Assembly (NCBI GenBank): GCA_017444015.1
Contig: JAFSXN010000001.1
Coordinates: forward strand, 17,319-81,318
Length of the DNA stretch: 64,000 nt
Direction of reading: 5' to 3'
Origin: Lachnospiraceae bacterium
GTDB taxonomy: Bacteria; Bacillota; Clostridia; Lachnospirales; Lachnospiraceae
In this document: piece by piece, positions 15,699-23,257 of the stretch
Layout of the letters: each line of letters begins with the position of its first letter
Numbering within the stretch: position 1 is the first letter of the stretch
Position numbers and translations under genes: made by a program
The notes under the pieces: model-generated
Databases searched by the model: none
The model's input: the letters and a program-made list of their open reading frames with translations, nothing else
What the model was told of the DNA's origin: nothing

Positions 15699-16752
15699 TT
15701 GCAGAGCTATGAAGCATTATTTTGGGAATTGCTGCAATTCTATCTTGCTAATTATCCCGTTCTTGCTTCAACAGGGATCGAAATAGGAAGATGCATCCTT
15801 CTTGTTATAGGGGACGCATTGAGGGGACGCATTGAGGAAACGCACTCTGATGAATTCTCTATCGTTTTTTGCAAAGAAGCTGTTTTGTTCGGAGGATTCA
15901 TTAGATCAGGTCAAAAGATTTCTTAGATTTCGCAGTTCAGAACCGCTACTGTACGATGTGTCAAGTTTATCTCAGATGCGATCGACTAAAGAGAGTGAAA
16001 AAATTGGTTTTCTGCTTTCAGTCGCAGAAACAGGGAAGTTTGACGGAAATTATATTTTTTGCATTCCTGTTCTTATTTCCTCAAATGGAATTCCTGAATC
16101 AATCCAAAACCGGACAATCGCCTTCTACTTTGAGCGATTAGAGAAAGAGGAGAATAATGCGTTATCTCTTGTATTAGAGGAGTCGCAGCTAGCTGATCTC
16201 GTGGGAGTAAAAGTTCTATGCCAAGACGACAGGCCACTTTATGCGGTGTTCCATTCGTTAGCTATTTTGACATCTCGAAAAACGGGGAAAGATGTGGCAT
16301 TATATCGCGAAGCGTATGAAAAGCGCTTGGATACAGCGGAATATTATGTCGATTTGCAGGGTATCGTAGAGTTATTTCTAGATAGTCTCGAAAGAATGAT
16401 TAATGAGAAGCGTTTACGCGCAATTTGTCTACCGAAGCTGAAAGAAAACCCAGCAGAGTCGATTAACTCAACTGTATTTTTTAATGCAAGCTTTATTTAT
16501 ATGAATTGGAACTTATTTCAAGTGGTTTGCAAGGATTTTCGGATTGCCTTCTCTGAACACGAAATCAAAAGTGCTTTAACCGATGCTGGAATTCTTATTA
16601 CGGAGTCGCAGAAATATACCTGCCGGATGACATATTCTATTAACGGAACAAGTGGGTCTATACGAATGATGAAGTTTTCTTTAGCAACGCTTGAAGCGTT
16701 GATGGGGATAGACATTATTAATTCAATGATAGGGAGGAGGACATATGACTAA
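15699..16752 (+). pseudogene. Element replication-type protein split by a 13-bp tandem duplication
   Basis: Two overlapping frames, 15699-15926 (TTG start, AGGAGG about 9 bases upstream) and 15832-16752, become one open frame of about 346 codons if one copy of the tandem repeat GGGGACGCATTGA (two copies, 15810-15835) is removed; 13 bases shift the frame by one. The C-terminal part (about CKDFRIAFSEHEIKSALTDAG onward) resembles the winged-helix tails of element primase/helicase-type proteins, but no Walker motif is present, so the function is unknown. The second half could still be translated from TTG 15832 or ATG 15850. Confidence 0.6.
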
Positions 16753-17094
16753 ATATTTATTTTTATGATCATGGCTACGCCATCTTCGTTCCTTGAAAAT
16801 AATAAAAAGAGCGTTCTAATGCAGTGCGCGACTCAATGCTATTTCAAGCCTGGAGAGAATCCACGAAGAATTGCTGAAATAATTGATCCTAAAAGTGCCG
16901 CTGCGATGACTCTGCAATTATCAACACTGCAAAGAGGCGAGTTTATTGCGAAAGGGCTATTGGTTACAGAAAGTGGAACGGTATACAACCGTCCAATTAA
17001 ATTATGGGCCCCAATTCCAGAGACAGAGACAAGGGCTGAATTTGGAGACACAGAATCGGAGATGGTAGATATCCTTGAGATGAATGAGACATAG
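16745..17094 (+). pseudogene. Remnant of a conjugation/HerA-type ATPase gene
   Basis: GGGAGGAGG (16732-16740) precedes ATG 16745, but this frame stops after seven codons (MTKYLFL, TGA at 16766-16768). The overlapping frame 16765-17094 encodes 109 aa with CATQCYFKPGENPRRIAEIID and a tail ending in YNRPIKLWAPIP, resembling the C-terminal end of HerA/TraC-like ATP-binding proteins. The Walker A and B parts are missing. I read it as a start region joined by internal deletion to the end of an ATPase gene. The family call is tentative. Confidence 0.45.
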
Positions 17095-17132
17095 CCAGCT
17101 TATGCACCAAATTAGTCGAGGAGGTGAAAACA

Positions 17133-17309
17133 ATGTTATTAAAGACAAATGATTTGCAGAAACGGCTGGGCATTAGCAGGGAAACAACGTACCGCCTTAT
17201 GCGGTCAGAGAGCTTTCCTTCTATGAAGTTGGGAGCGAGATACTATGTCGCAGAAGAGAAACTTGATGAGTGGTTGAAAAAAACAGCCTACAAGAAGATT
17301 GCACTGTGA
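17133..17309 (+). CDS. Excisionase family helix-turn-helix protein of element 2, 58 aa
   Basis: Close relative of the element 1 excisionase: LLKTNDLQKRLGISRETTYR then FPSMKLGARYYVAEEKLDEWL. It should bind attachment-site DNA and control excision. AGGAGGTG (17119-17126) supports ATG 17133; the GTG at 17124 is inside that site. The integrase start is 58 bases downstream. Confidence 0.85.
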   Translation: MLLKTNDLQKRLGISRETTYRLMRSESFPSMKLGARYYVAEEKLDEWLKKTAYKKIAL

Positions 17310-17366
17310 CGAGATAAACGATTATGGGCGCTGCTTTTTAGGGGGAGCGCCCGGAAAGGAGGTATT

Positions 17367-18620
17367 TTGGCTGAAAATAAAAGGAATCCAAAGGGTGCAG
17401 GTTCCTTTAAGGACAATCCTAATGGGACGGTAACCCATTCCAAAAGCATTGGATTTCTCCCAAGCGGAGTCAGACGGGTATTCACAGTGACGGCTTCGCC
17501 CCGAGCCGAGTGCATTAAACAGATGAGAGAGAAGGAACGGGCGTGGCTTCAAAATAATAAATCGCGAAGCGTAGATAAAAAGATGACCGTTGTGGAACTT
17601 TGCGAGCGGCATCTTGAGTATCAAACTCGTAACAGAGAGCTTACGAATAAAAGCCGGGATCGAAGGGAGACAACGATACAGCGACACATCGGAGACTATG
17701 CTTTAGGTAGAATGCAGGCATCAGCAGTAACTTCGAAGGATTTCGAAGACCATATTGCAGAACTCATATCCAAGAGCGGCTTAAGCGCCAGTTCAATTAA
17801 AAAGGTCGTTGATGTCATGAATGCTTCGTATACGTGGGGGTGTAATCGGGGTGATCTGGCTGAAAATCCGGTGGCTCCGATTAAAAAGACGTTAATGAAG
17901 AGGATTGCGAAGCTCAACGAACGCACGGAGAATGAAGCGGATGTTATTGTATTATCAGACCCCGAGCAAAGAAAGCTTGAGACGTATGTAAAGACTCCTA
18001 ATCTTAGTATTCGCCGCGGTGAGCTTCAAGGATTATATGAGCTTTTCCTGCTGAAATCAGGGCTCAGGGTTGGCGAGTTCTGTGCCTGTCACTGGTATGA
18101 TTACGCTGAAGAGAGCGGAATACTGACGATCAACAAGAGCCGAGCAGTTGTAAGAAACCGTTCCGAGGAGGAGCTGCAGGGGAAGAATTTTATCCAGATC
18201 GAGAAGTCAACGAAGAACCAGAAAGACAGAAAGATTGAACTGTTTGAGGAGGAAAAAGAAGCTCTTGCGTTGATCAAGAAGTACAGCAAGTGGACAAAAC
18301 CGGAGGATTTTATCGGGGCCACACAGATGGGGAATCCGAATACAGACACCAATCTCGAACACCGGATGAAGAAAGTTTACAGAGATGCGGGTATCTATAT
18401 AGGCGAAGACGAAACCGGATCCCTACATATACTGAGACGGACCTTTGCTACTGATTGCTACTATAATAAAGGGATACCGCTAAAGACAATCGCTGCCTAT
18501 ATGGGCGATCGTCCAGAAACGATCATGACCTACTATATAGCAGCCAGGGAACGGACGGTATCCGCAGATGGAGAGGTTCAACAGGTCATTCGAATCAAAG
18601 ACTATGATAGCAACACATAG
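17367..18620 (+). CDS. Tyrosine recombinase (integrase of element 2), 417 aa
   Basis: Full-length tyrosine integrase, colinear with the integrase at 12347-13582. N-terminal arm-binding part KGAGSFKDNPNGTVTHSKS, core-binding domain about residues 70-185, catalytic domain with Arg in SGLRVGEFC, His and Arg in LHILRRTFAT and Tyr in MTYYIAAR. It starts with TTG 17367 behind GGAAAGGAGG (17353-17362). No frameshift or stop is seen, so this enzyme is probably active even though neighbouring element genes are broken. A terminator follows at 18623-18653. Confidence 0.95.
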   Translation: MAENKRNPKGAGSFKDNPNGTVTHSKSIGFLPSGVRRVFTVTASPRAECIKQMREKERAWLQNNKSRSVDKKMTVVELCERHLEYQTRNRELTNKSRDRRETTIQRHIGDYALGRMQASAVTSKDFEDHIAELISKSGLSASSIKKVVDVMNASYTWGCNRGDLAENPVAPIKKTLMKRIAKLNERTENEADVIVLSDPEQRKLETYVKTPNLSIRRGELQGLYELFLLKSGLRVGEFCACHWYDYAEESGILTINKSRAVVRNRSEEELQGKNFIQIEKSTKNQKDRKIELFEEEKEALALIKKYSKWTKPEDFIGATQMGNPNTDTNLEHRMKKVYRDAGIYIGEDETGSLHILRRTFATDCYYNKGIPLKTIAAYMGDRPETIMTYYIAARERTVSADGEVQQVIRIKDYDSNT

Positions 18621-18622
18621 GG

Positions 18623-18653
18623 GTCAGATGAAATACTGTCTGACTCTTTTTTT
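18623..18653 (+). terminator. Terminator after integrase 2
   Basis: Stem GTCAGA / TCTGAC (18623-18628 with 18639-18644) followed by TCTTTTTTT, directly after the integrase stop. Confidence 0.8.
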
Positions 18654-18728
18654 ATACCCGAAAGAGTTGTATAATGAAATCGATATTATTTAACCCATTT
18701 GCTTCAGGTAAAGATACGAGGTGAAAGA

Positions 18729-18956
18729 ATGGCTGCAAGGATGACTTGAAAAGAAATACAAGGACGATACCCGAACCAATGGATTGGACTCGTCAATGTT
18801 GTATGAAAGGATGAGTCTAATGTTGAGTCTGCTATTGTGAAATACACGGACAAATCAAGCGGTGATTTGCTTAGGCTCCAACTGAGCAATGAGCCGGATC
18901 TTTTTAGCTGCTATACTACTCCGGACAGCTGTGGTCAGCTTGGCGTGATCGGATAG
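18729..18956 (+). pseudogene. Broken WxEIxxxYPNQ-family gene with TGA at two conserved Trp positions
   Basis: ATG 18729 follows GAGGTGAAAGA. Reading 76 codons gives a relative of the 82-aa protein at 13682-13930, sharing KEI, YPNQ, GL, NVESAIVKYT. Codon 7 (18747-18749) and codon 26 (18804-18806) are TGA exactly where the element 1 protein has tryptophan (TWNEI and IVW), whereas codon 18 is a normal TGG. The frame ends at TAG 18954-18956. TGA serves as a stop elsewhere in this genome, so the gene is scored as broken. No retropepsin partner follows it. Confidence 0.75.
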
Positions 18957-19124
18957 CTGATAGGGAGAGAATATGAAACAATTTACTTTAGACTTGTTAG
19001 ATTTGATATAAAAGGCAAGACGGGAGAGATGAGAACGCAAATTGTCTGGCTTTTTTGATATCTAAAAGTAATATAATGAACCAAACGTAAGGGTATCGAG
19101 CGTGATAAAGAGGAAACTGGCTTT

Positions 19125-19349
19125 ATGGGTATAAGAGAAAAAGAAGTGCTTAATATGCAGCTGACGCTGATTCCTATACTGGCGAAAACATGGAAAAAGT
19201 CATACTCCGAGCTGTCGGAACTGTTTAGCCAGTATGATATACTAAGCTATATTGATGTCTGCTATGAAAACTATAATTCTACCGGAAATCAGGGCATTAT
19301 CAATGACTTGGAAGATTATATCGAGTTACAGGGAGGCAGCGTCAATTGA
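19125..19349 (+). CDS. DUF3791-like small protein, 74 aa
   Basis: Resembles DUF3791, short helical proteins that precede DUF3990 genes in clostridial accessory islands (core LSELFSQYDILSYIDVCYENY). It overlaps the DUF3990 gene by 4 bases (stop TGA within ATTGAAAA), so both are co-translated. ATG 19125 has GAGGA about 10 bases upstream; ATG 19155 is an alternative. A role as antitoxin or adaptor for the DUF3990 protein is plausible from this arrangement and is not proven. Confidence 0.7.
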   Translation: MGIREKEVLNMQLTLIPILAKTWKKSYSELSELFSQYDILSYIDVCYENYNSTGNQGIINDLEDYIELQGGSVN

Positions 19350-19894
19350 AAAAGCTATATCATGGTAGTATATATGAATTTGACGTGATAGATGTCTCTG
19401 CCGGAAAAGGCTACAAAGATTTTGGAAAGGGGTTTTATGCAACTGCGGTACCATCGCATGCGGAGAGACTTGCGATCAGAAATAAAAGTATTACGGAGAA
19501 GCGGCAGAGCCTCTTGAAGAATAAAAAGGGGTTACAGCCTATTACAGCATATAGATATAACTTGCTGTATAGTGAGGACATCTCGGGATTAAAGGTAAAA
19601 GTATTTAAAGAAGCAGATAAAGAATGGCTCAGATTTATCCTGCAAAACCGTAAAAGTGACGGATGTATACACGATTATGATATTGTGGTTGGTCCGACAG
19701 CAGACGCAGAAACAACTACAATTATCAATGAGTATTACGATGAATTGGAAGAATCAGGATATTCGGATGAAGTATGTGAAAAGGTAATAGCAGAGTTGAA
19801 ACCGGAGAATCTGCCAAAGCAATATTTTTTTGGAACACAAAAAGCTGCTGATACGCTTCGTTTTGACAAGATAAAAAGGCAGGTGGTTGGTTAA
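19346..19894 (+). CDS. DUF3990 protein, ADP-ribosyltransferase-like, 182 aa
   Basis: DUF3990 family: LYHGSIYEFDVIDVSAGKGY near the N terminus and DFGKGFYATAVPSHAERLA (about residues 26-44) are the typical motifs, resembling the nicotinamide-pocket region (Y-H-G and G-F-Y-T) of ADP-ribosyltransferase folds. I infer that it may modify a target with ADP-ribose as the toxin of the cassette. It starts with TTG 19346 overlapping the upstream stop and ends overlapping the downstream start (TAATG). The tight three-gene overlap indicates one unit under one promoter. Confidence 0.8.
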   Translation: MKKLYHGSIYEFDVIDVSAGKGYKDFGKGFYATAVPSHAERLAIRNKSITEKRQSLLKNKKGLQPITAYRYNLLYSEDISGLKVKVFKEADKEWLRFILQNRKSDGCIHDYDIVVGPTADAETTTIINEYYDELEESGYSDEVCEKVIAELKPENLPKQYFFGTQKAADTLRFDKIKRQVVG

Positions 19895-20130
19895 TGACAA
19901 GTGCTGATCAGAAAAAATCTATAAGAAGTATAGCGGCATTTCTTGTAGAGTATATAATGAACAATAATAATTGTTCCCGGGATGAAGCTCTCGAATTGCT
20001 AATAAAAACTACCGTTTATGAGGCTCTGATGGATACGGATACGGATCTTTATTTAGAGCCGAGAGAGGCTGTGCTTGATATTTTAAAGGAAGAACTTGCG
20101 GGCAATCCTTATAAATTGCTTGAAGTATAG
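19894..20130 (+). CDS. Small helical protein coupled to DUF3990, 78 aa
   Basis: Overlaps the end of the DUF3990 gene (TAATGACA). It is a helical, acidic protein (SCRDEALELLIKTTVYEALMD-like middle segment) that superficially resembles DUF3791 proteins, so the cassette may have DUF3791-like proteins on both sides of the predicted ADP-ribosyltransferase. It is probably the second antitoxin or adaptor component. Confidence 0.65.
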   Translation: MTSADQKKSIRSIAAFLVEYIMNNNNCSRDEALELLIKTTVYEALMDTDTDLYLEPREAVLDILKEELAGNPYKLLEV

Positions 20131-20318
20131 CTGCGGGTTCAGGTCTGATCGCCGTTCCATTTACGTAGCCTCCCAGAAAAACCTTGTAAATTCAAAATGA
20201 TTGTATTATACTTCAACAAGCGGTTATGGATTTGAGCATAGTCAAATTTATAGCCAAAGGGTTAGAGAATAAAGGGCTGGGAAGGTAGTAAAATCAAGGA
20301 TTAAAGAGGCAGAGCATA
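20131..20318. other. Non-coding right end of element 2
   Basis: No gene is visible. The word ATAGTCAAATTTATAGCCAA (about 20237-20256) resembles the paired TAGTCAAAGG words near the left end of element 2 and may be an integrase arm or excisionase binding site. Confidence 0.4.
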
Positions 20319-20434
20319 ACGGACTCTGTACTAAGCGCGAAGTTTTGCCCGAAAAAAAATCAAGAAGCGAAAACGAAGAAGGCAAAACTTCGTGCACAGT
20401 CATTTGAAGGTTCGAATCCTTCTAGCCCTGGTCA
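20319..20434 (+). pseudogene. Second tRNA-Gln 3' remnant, interrupted by a 60-bp palindrome
   Basis: ACGGACTCTG (20319-20328) repeats the anticodon-arm start of the copy at 14719, and 20399-20434 repeats its T arm and 3' end exactly. Between them about 65 bases are inserted, containing the inverted repeat CGAAGTTTTGCC / GGCAAAACTTCG (20338-20349 with 20381-20392). The insertion replaces the 3' side of the anticodon stem. This is the right attachment site of element 2, the junction with the chromosome, carrying a small palindromic insertion. Confidence 0.8.
20399..20434 (+). repeat. 36-bp direct repeat, right copy (att of element 2)
   Basis: Identical to 14734-14769; marks the junction between element 2 and the chromosome. 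Confidence 0.93.
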
Positions 20435-20439
20435 GTTTT

Positions 20440-20615
20440 TGGCTTAAATACTGGATTTGTGGACGGTGCGCAAATGTCGAGGTTGCGCACCGTTTCTTTG
20501 CGCCACTTTGCGTGCAAATTGTGCGCTTAGGTGCGAACCTTGGTTCGCGCCGATTCGGTCGGTTTTTCAGACCGAATCATTTCAGCCTAAGCCAGTAAAT
20601 TCAATACTTTTTCAT
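20440..20615. repeat. Nested palindromic intergenic element
   Basis: Several hairpins follow each other: ACGGTGCGCAA / TTGCGCACCGT (20463-20473 with 20483-20493), GGTGCGAACC / GGTTCGCGCC (about 20530-20551), GATTCGGTC / GACCGAATC (20552-20560 with 20570-20578), with weakly complementary outer parts (TACTGG near 20451, CCAGTA near 20593). No ORF here is credible. It may be a structured non-coding RNA, a terminator cluster or a small mobile palindrome. Confidence 0.65.
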
Positions 20616-20672
20616 CATCGCACTTCTGACATTTCTCAATGAATTGGTCGATTAAAGAACGTTGATATTTTG

Positions 20673-20778
20673 AATATATACTGGTTAACACTTTTCGTTG
20701 CCGATCAACCAGACTCGCAAACGCAATTTCAGTACATTTACTTTATCAAAAACGGCAATTAATTGCGTTCGCGAGTAT
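20673..20778 (+). repeat. Palindromic repeat family A, copy 1
   Basis: The unit has two parts: an ACTGGTTAA...CTTTTC...AACCAG stem and a larger stem ACTCGCAAACGCAATT / AATTGCGTTCGCGAGT (20713-20728 with 20761-20776, one mismatch). The same two-part unit recurs in reverse at 49175-49286 and, more diverged, at 55861-55966. Confidence 0.8.
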
Positions 20779-20841
20779 AACTCGTACCGATTGCCCATTC
20801 GTTTATTGTAGATAGCCTCGAAAATAAAGAATTTTCCCCCT

Positions 20842-22077
20842 TCACTGCCCGTCAAAATAACCGATCTCTACTTCCCGTCCCTCCCAGGTCTTAAGCCTTG
20901 CGTGCGACTCGTCGCTTTCCTTGATATAATTCGGGAGCAGAGGAATCTTGCCGTAGCCGTTCGGCGCGTTGACGATGTATTGCGGGATCGCAAGCCCCGA
21001 GGTATGGCCTCTCAGATATTCCATAATCTTCAGACCCTCTTCTACCGTTATCTGGAAATGCTTTGTCCCCGTCACCTGCTTCGGATGGAAGATATAGTAT
21101 GGACGGACCCTGGCCTTCAAAAGACCCTCATTTAGCAGCTGAACTATATATTTATCGTTGTTGATCCCCTTCAGAAAAACCATCTGATTTCCTATCGGGA
21201 TCCCGGCATCAGCCAGACGTTCGCAGGCGCGGACCGCATCCTCGGTCAATTCTCCAGGATGATTGAACTGCGTATTGATATATAACGGATGATATTTTTT
21301 CAGCATCTCCGCAAGTTCCGGCGTGATCCTCTGGGGCATCGTCACCGGGACCCGGGTACCGATCCGTATGATCTCAACATGAGGGATCTCCCGGATCCTG
21401 CTGATGATCTTCTCAAGCAGCTCATCCGGCAGCATCATCGGGTCGCCCCCTGTGATCAGAACATCACGGATCTCCCTGGTATTTCGGATATATTCGATGG
21501 CAGCGGACACGTTTGCCTCCGACTCGATCCGATCGCTCTCCCCGATGAGCCGCCTGCGCTGGCAATGTCTGCAAAACATCGCGCAGGAGCTTGTGACGTT
21601 TACAATCAGCCGGTTGGGATATCGTCTCGTGATACAGGGAGCCGGGTTTGTAAATTCCTCACCCATCGGATCAAGCTCTCCCGAAGCATCGTTTTCCTCC
21701 GGGGAGGGAAGCGCCATTTTATTGATCGGATACGACATATCCTCATAATCCATCAGAGAAAGATAATACGGCGTTGTCGCCCAGCGGTATTTTTTTGAGA
21801 TCTCAGCCATCGTTTTCTGCTGCTTTTCAGAAAGCCGGATGAACTTCCCGAGGGTCGAGACCGAGCTGATCCGATTCTTTAACTGCCAGTGCCAGTCATC
21901 CCAATCCTCCGGGGACGCACCGAAATATTCCATCAGCTCCTTTTTATGCTGTCTGGAGATGATATCCCGCCGTTTTGCGGTTTCCCTGAGGAACTCCTCC
22001 TTAAACTGCAGAAAATCCTCTATCTCATTGTATAATTCATCTGCTCTCTGAAGAGAGATCTTTCGTTTCTCGTCCAT
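20842..22077 (-). CDS. eam: Glutamate 2,3-aminomutase (KamA-family radical SAM/PLP enzyme), 411 aa
   Basis: KamA-type radical SAM enzyme with the iron-sulfur motif CAMFCRHC (Cys165, Cys169, Cys172) and the PLP lysine in APNGYGKIP (Lys377). Lysine 2,3-aminomutases bind the substrate side chain with two Asp residues; here those positions are Lys333 (FHPKQ) and Asn370 (IVNAP), the pair known from clostridial glutamate 2,3-aminomutase. The likely reaction is therefore L-glutamate to beta-glutamate. ATG 22077 is chosen over upstream in-frame starts because it lies one base after the stop of the DltD-like gene and has GGATGGAG upstream. It is the last gene of the dlt-like operon, which is unusual, since beta-glutamate is mainly known as an osmolyte. 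Confidence 0.85.
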   Translation of the reverse strand: MDEKRKISLQRADELYNEIEDFLQFKEEFLRETAKRRDIISRQHKKELMEYFGASPEDWDDWHWQLKNRISSVSTLGKFIRLSEKQQKTMAEISKKYRWATTPYYLSLMDYEDMSYPINKMALPSPEENDASGELDPMGEEFTNPAPCITRRYPNRLIVNVTSSCAMFCRHCQRRRLIGESDRIESEANVSAAIEYIRNTREIRDVLITGGDPMMLPDELLEKIISRIREIPHVEIIRIGTRVPVTMPQRITPELAEMLKKYHPLYINTQFNHPGELTEDAVRACERLADAGIPIGNQMVFLKGINNDKYIVQLLNEGLLKARVRPYYIFHPKQVTGTKHFQITVEEGLKIMEYLRGHTSGLAIPQYIVNAPNGYGKIPLLPNYIKESDESHARLKTWEGREVEIGYFDGQ

Positions 22078-22078
22078 G

Positions 22079-23257
22079 TTATGCTCCATCCTCTGACTCC
22101 CTGGCTTTTTCATACCGCAGAACCTTTTCTTCCCAAACCCTCCGGTATCTTTCCTCTCCACTGTGCGACGAAACGGTATAGTGCTCCGCGATATAGTCTG
22201 CTAAATACGCGCTGAATTTCTCCGCTCCCCACAGATTCAGATGATTTCCCTCATCCGGCGAATCCGTCCGATAGTCGATCCCCATCGCATCGCTCTGGTC
22301 ATCAAAATTCACATATTCGATCCCGTATTCTCCGGCGATCTCCCGGATCTGATCGTCGTAGGAATAGCTCCAGTTATCCGAATAGCTCGGCGTTTTCATT
22401 AAAAACAGAGAGATATCTTTTCGCCGGCACAGCTCTATGATCTTTTTCAGGTATTCCACGTTCCGGGGAGTGAGCTCTGTATCCTCCTTCTCAAGATATC
22501 TCCCATTGGACCGCTCGGGCAGCGTCTGTGTCCGGATAAAATTCATAAGAAACCCGTTATGGTTCGTCTCGATCTCCGAGAATGCGTATCTGAGATCAGA
22601 AGCAGAAAGCTCCTTCCACCTCGTATGAAACCGAAGCACCGGAAAAATATACTCGATCAGGCGCTCATTCTCCCCCATAGCCGCCAGAGCGCAGCGGAGT
22701 TTGCTGAAAGAGGTCCGCATCCCGTCTATCGCCTTCCGGTTGGACGGCTCCTCCGCGAATTCATCATCATATTTGATAAACCCCACATCCAAAACGACAA
22801 GCTGGGGCTTTTTCGATCCGATCCCGGAAACCGCGTCCTCGATCAGATAGTACGAAGTCCACATCGGCTGCGAGGCATTGCTGCGGTCATAAGAGGTAAA
22901 GCCCTGTTTCTCCCATAAAATAACGGGCGATATTCCACTATAGACCGTCGACGAGCCTACAAACAGAATATCTGTCGGCAGCTTTTCCAGATAATAATCC
23001 TGTGTGATCCTGCCGTCCTGGTTCTCATCGACATATTTCGGAAGAAATACACGGTTGAGAATGGTAAGAAAAAGGGCAATGATGATGGCTGAGACAAGAT
23101 TCGAAGACACTTCGTGTCTTCTCGTTTGGCGTTGCCCGCCAAACAATATCATCCGGAAACGCTCGATCGGATGCAAGCATCCATCGCTCGTTTCCGTATG
23201 ATCTTTCTTGTCTCTGCTTGATTCAAAATTGCAGATAGATAAAGGCTTTTGCATCAT
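22079..23257 (-). CDS. DltD-like SGNH-fold protein, about 390 aa
   Basis: Membrane-anchored SGNH/GDSL-like protein in the position of DltD: one N-terminal transmembrane segment (LVSAIIIALFLTILNRVFL), then ILFVGSSTVYSG (block I, catalytic-type Ser) and near the end DEGNHLNLWGAEKFSAYL (block V His). It would act outside the membrane in the final transfer step of acyl or aminoacyl groups. The start is uncertain: the first 50-60 codons run through a 124-bp nested palindrome (23091-23214) and overlap the MBOAT gene. ATG 23257/23254 is my choice, while GTG 23110 just before the membrane segment is possible. Confidence 0.75.
   Translation of the reverse strand: MMQKPLSICNFESSRDKKDHTETSDGCLHPIERFRMILFGGQRQTRRHEVSSNLVSAIIIALFLTILNRVFLPKYVDENQDGRITQDYYLEKLPTDILFVGSSTVYSGISPVILWEKQGFTSYDRSNASQPMWTSYYLIEDAVSGIGSKKPQLVVLDVGFIKYDDEFAEEPSNRKAIDGMRTSFSKLRCALAAMGENERLIEYIFPVLRFHTRWKELSASDLRYAFSEIETNHNGFLMNFIRTQTLPERSNGRYLEKEDTELTPRNVEYLKKIIELCRRKDISLFLMKTPSYSDNWSYSYDDQIREIAGEYGIEYVNFDDQSDAMGIDYRTDSPDEGNHLNLWGAEKFSAYLADYIAEHYTVSSHSGEERYRRVWEEKVLRYEKARESEDGA
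23091..23214. repeat. 124-bp nested palindrome at the start of the DltD-like gene
   Basis: Outer arms GAGACAAGA (23091-23099) and TCTTGTCTC (23206-23214) are exact complements. Inside lie GAAGACAC/GTGTCTTC, GTTTGGCG/CGCCAAAC, and a long arm ATCATCCGGAAACG with CGTTTCCGTATGAT enclosing GGATGC/GCATCC. It begins 8 bases after the MBOAT stop codon and is read through by the DltD-like frame. Confidence 0.85.

Larger units (their letters stand above)
14770..20434. mobile_element. Integrative element 2, about 5.7 kb, partly decayed
   Basis: Bounded by the 36-bp direct repeats (14734-14769 and 20399-20434) and carrying its own excisionase and integrase. Its replication genes are damaged: a 13-bp duplication splits 15699-16752, and only the tail of an ATPase remains at 16745-17094. 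The integrase itself is intact, so the element may still excise. It carries a DUF3791-DUF3990-small-protein cassette. It integrated next to element 1 at the same tRNA-derived site, giving a tandem array. Confidence 0.8.

Noticed and set aside
20842-22077. Annotation as lysine 2,3-aminomutase
   Set aside because: The two Asp residues for lysine binding are replaced by Lys333 and Asn370, as in glutamate aminomutase.
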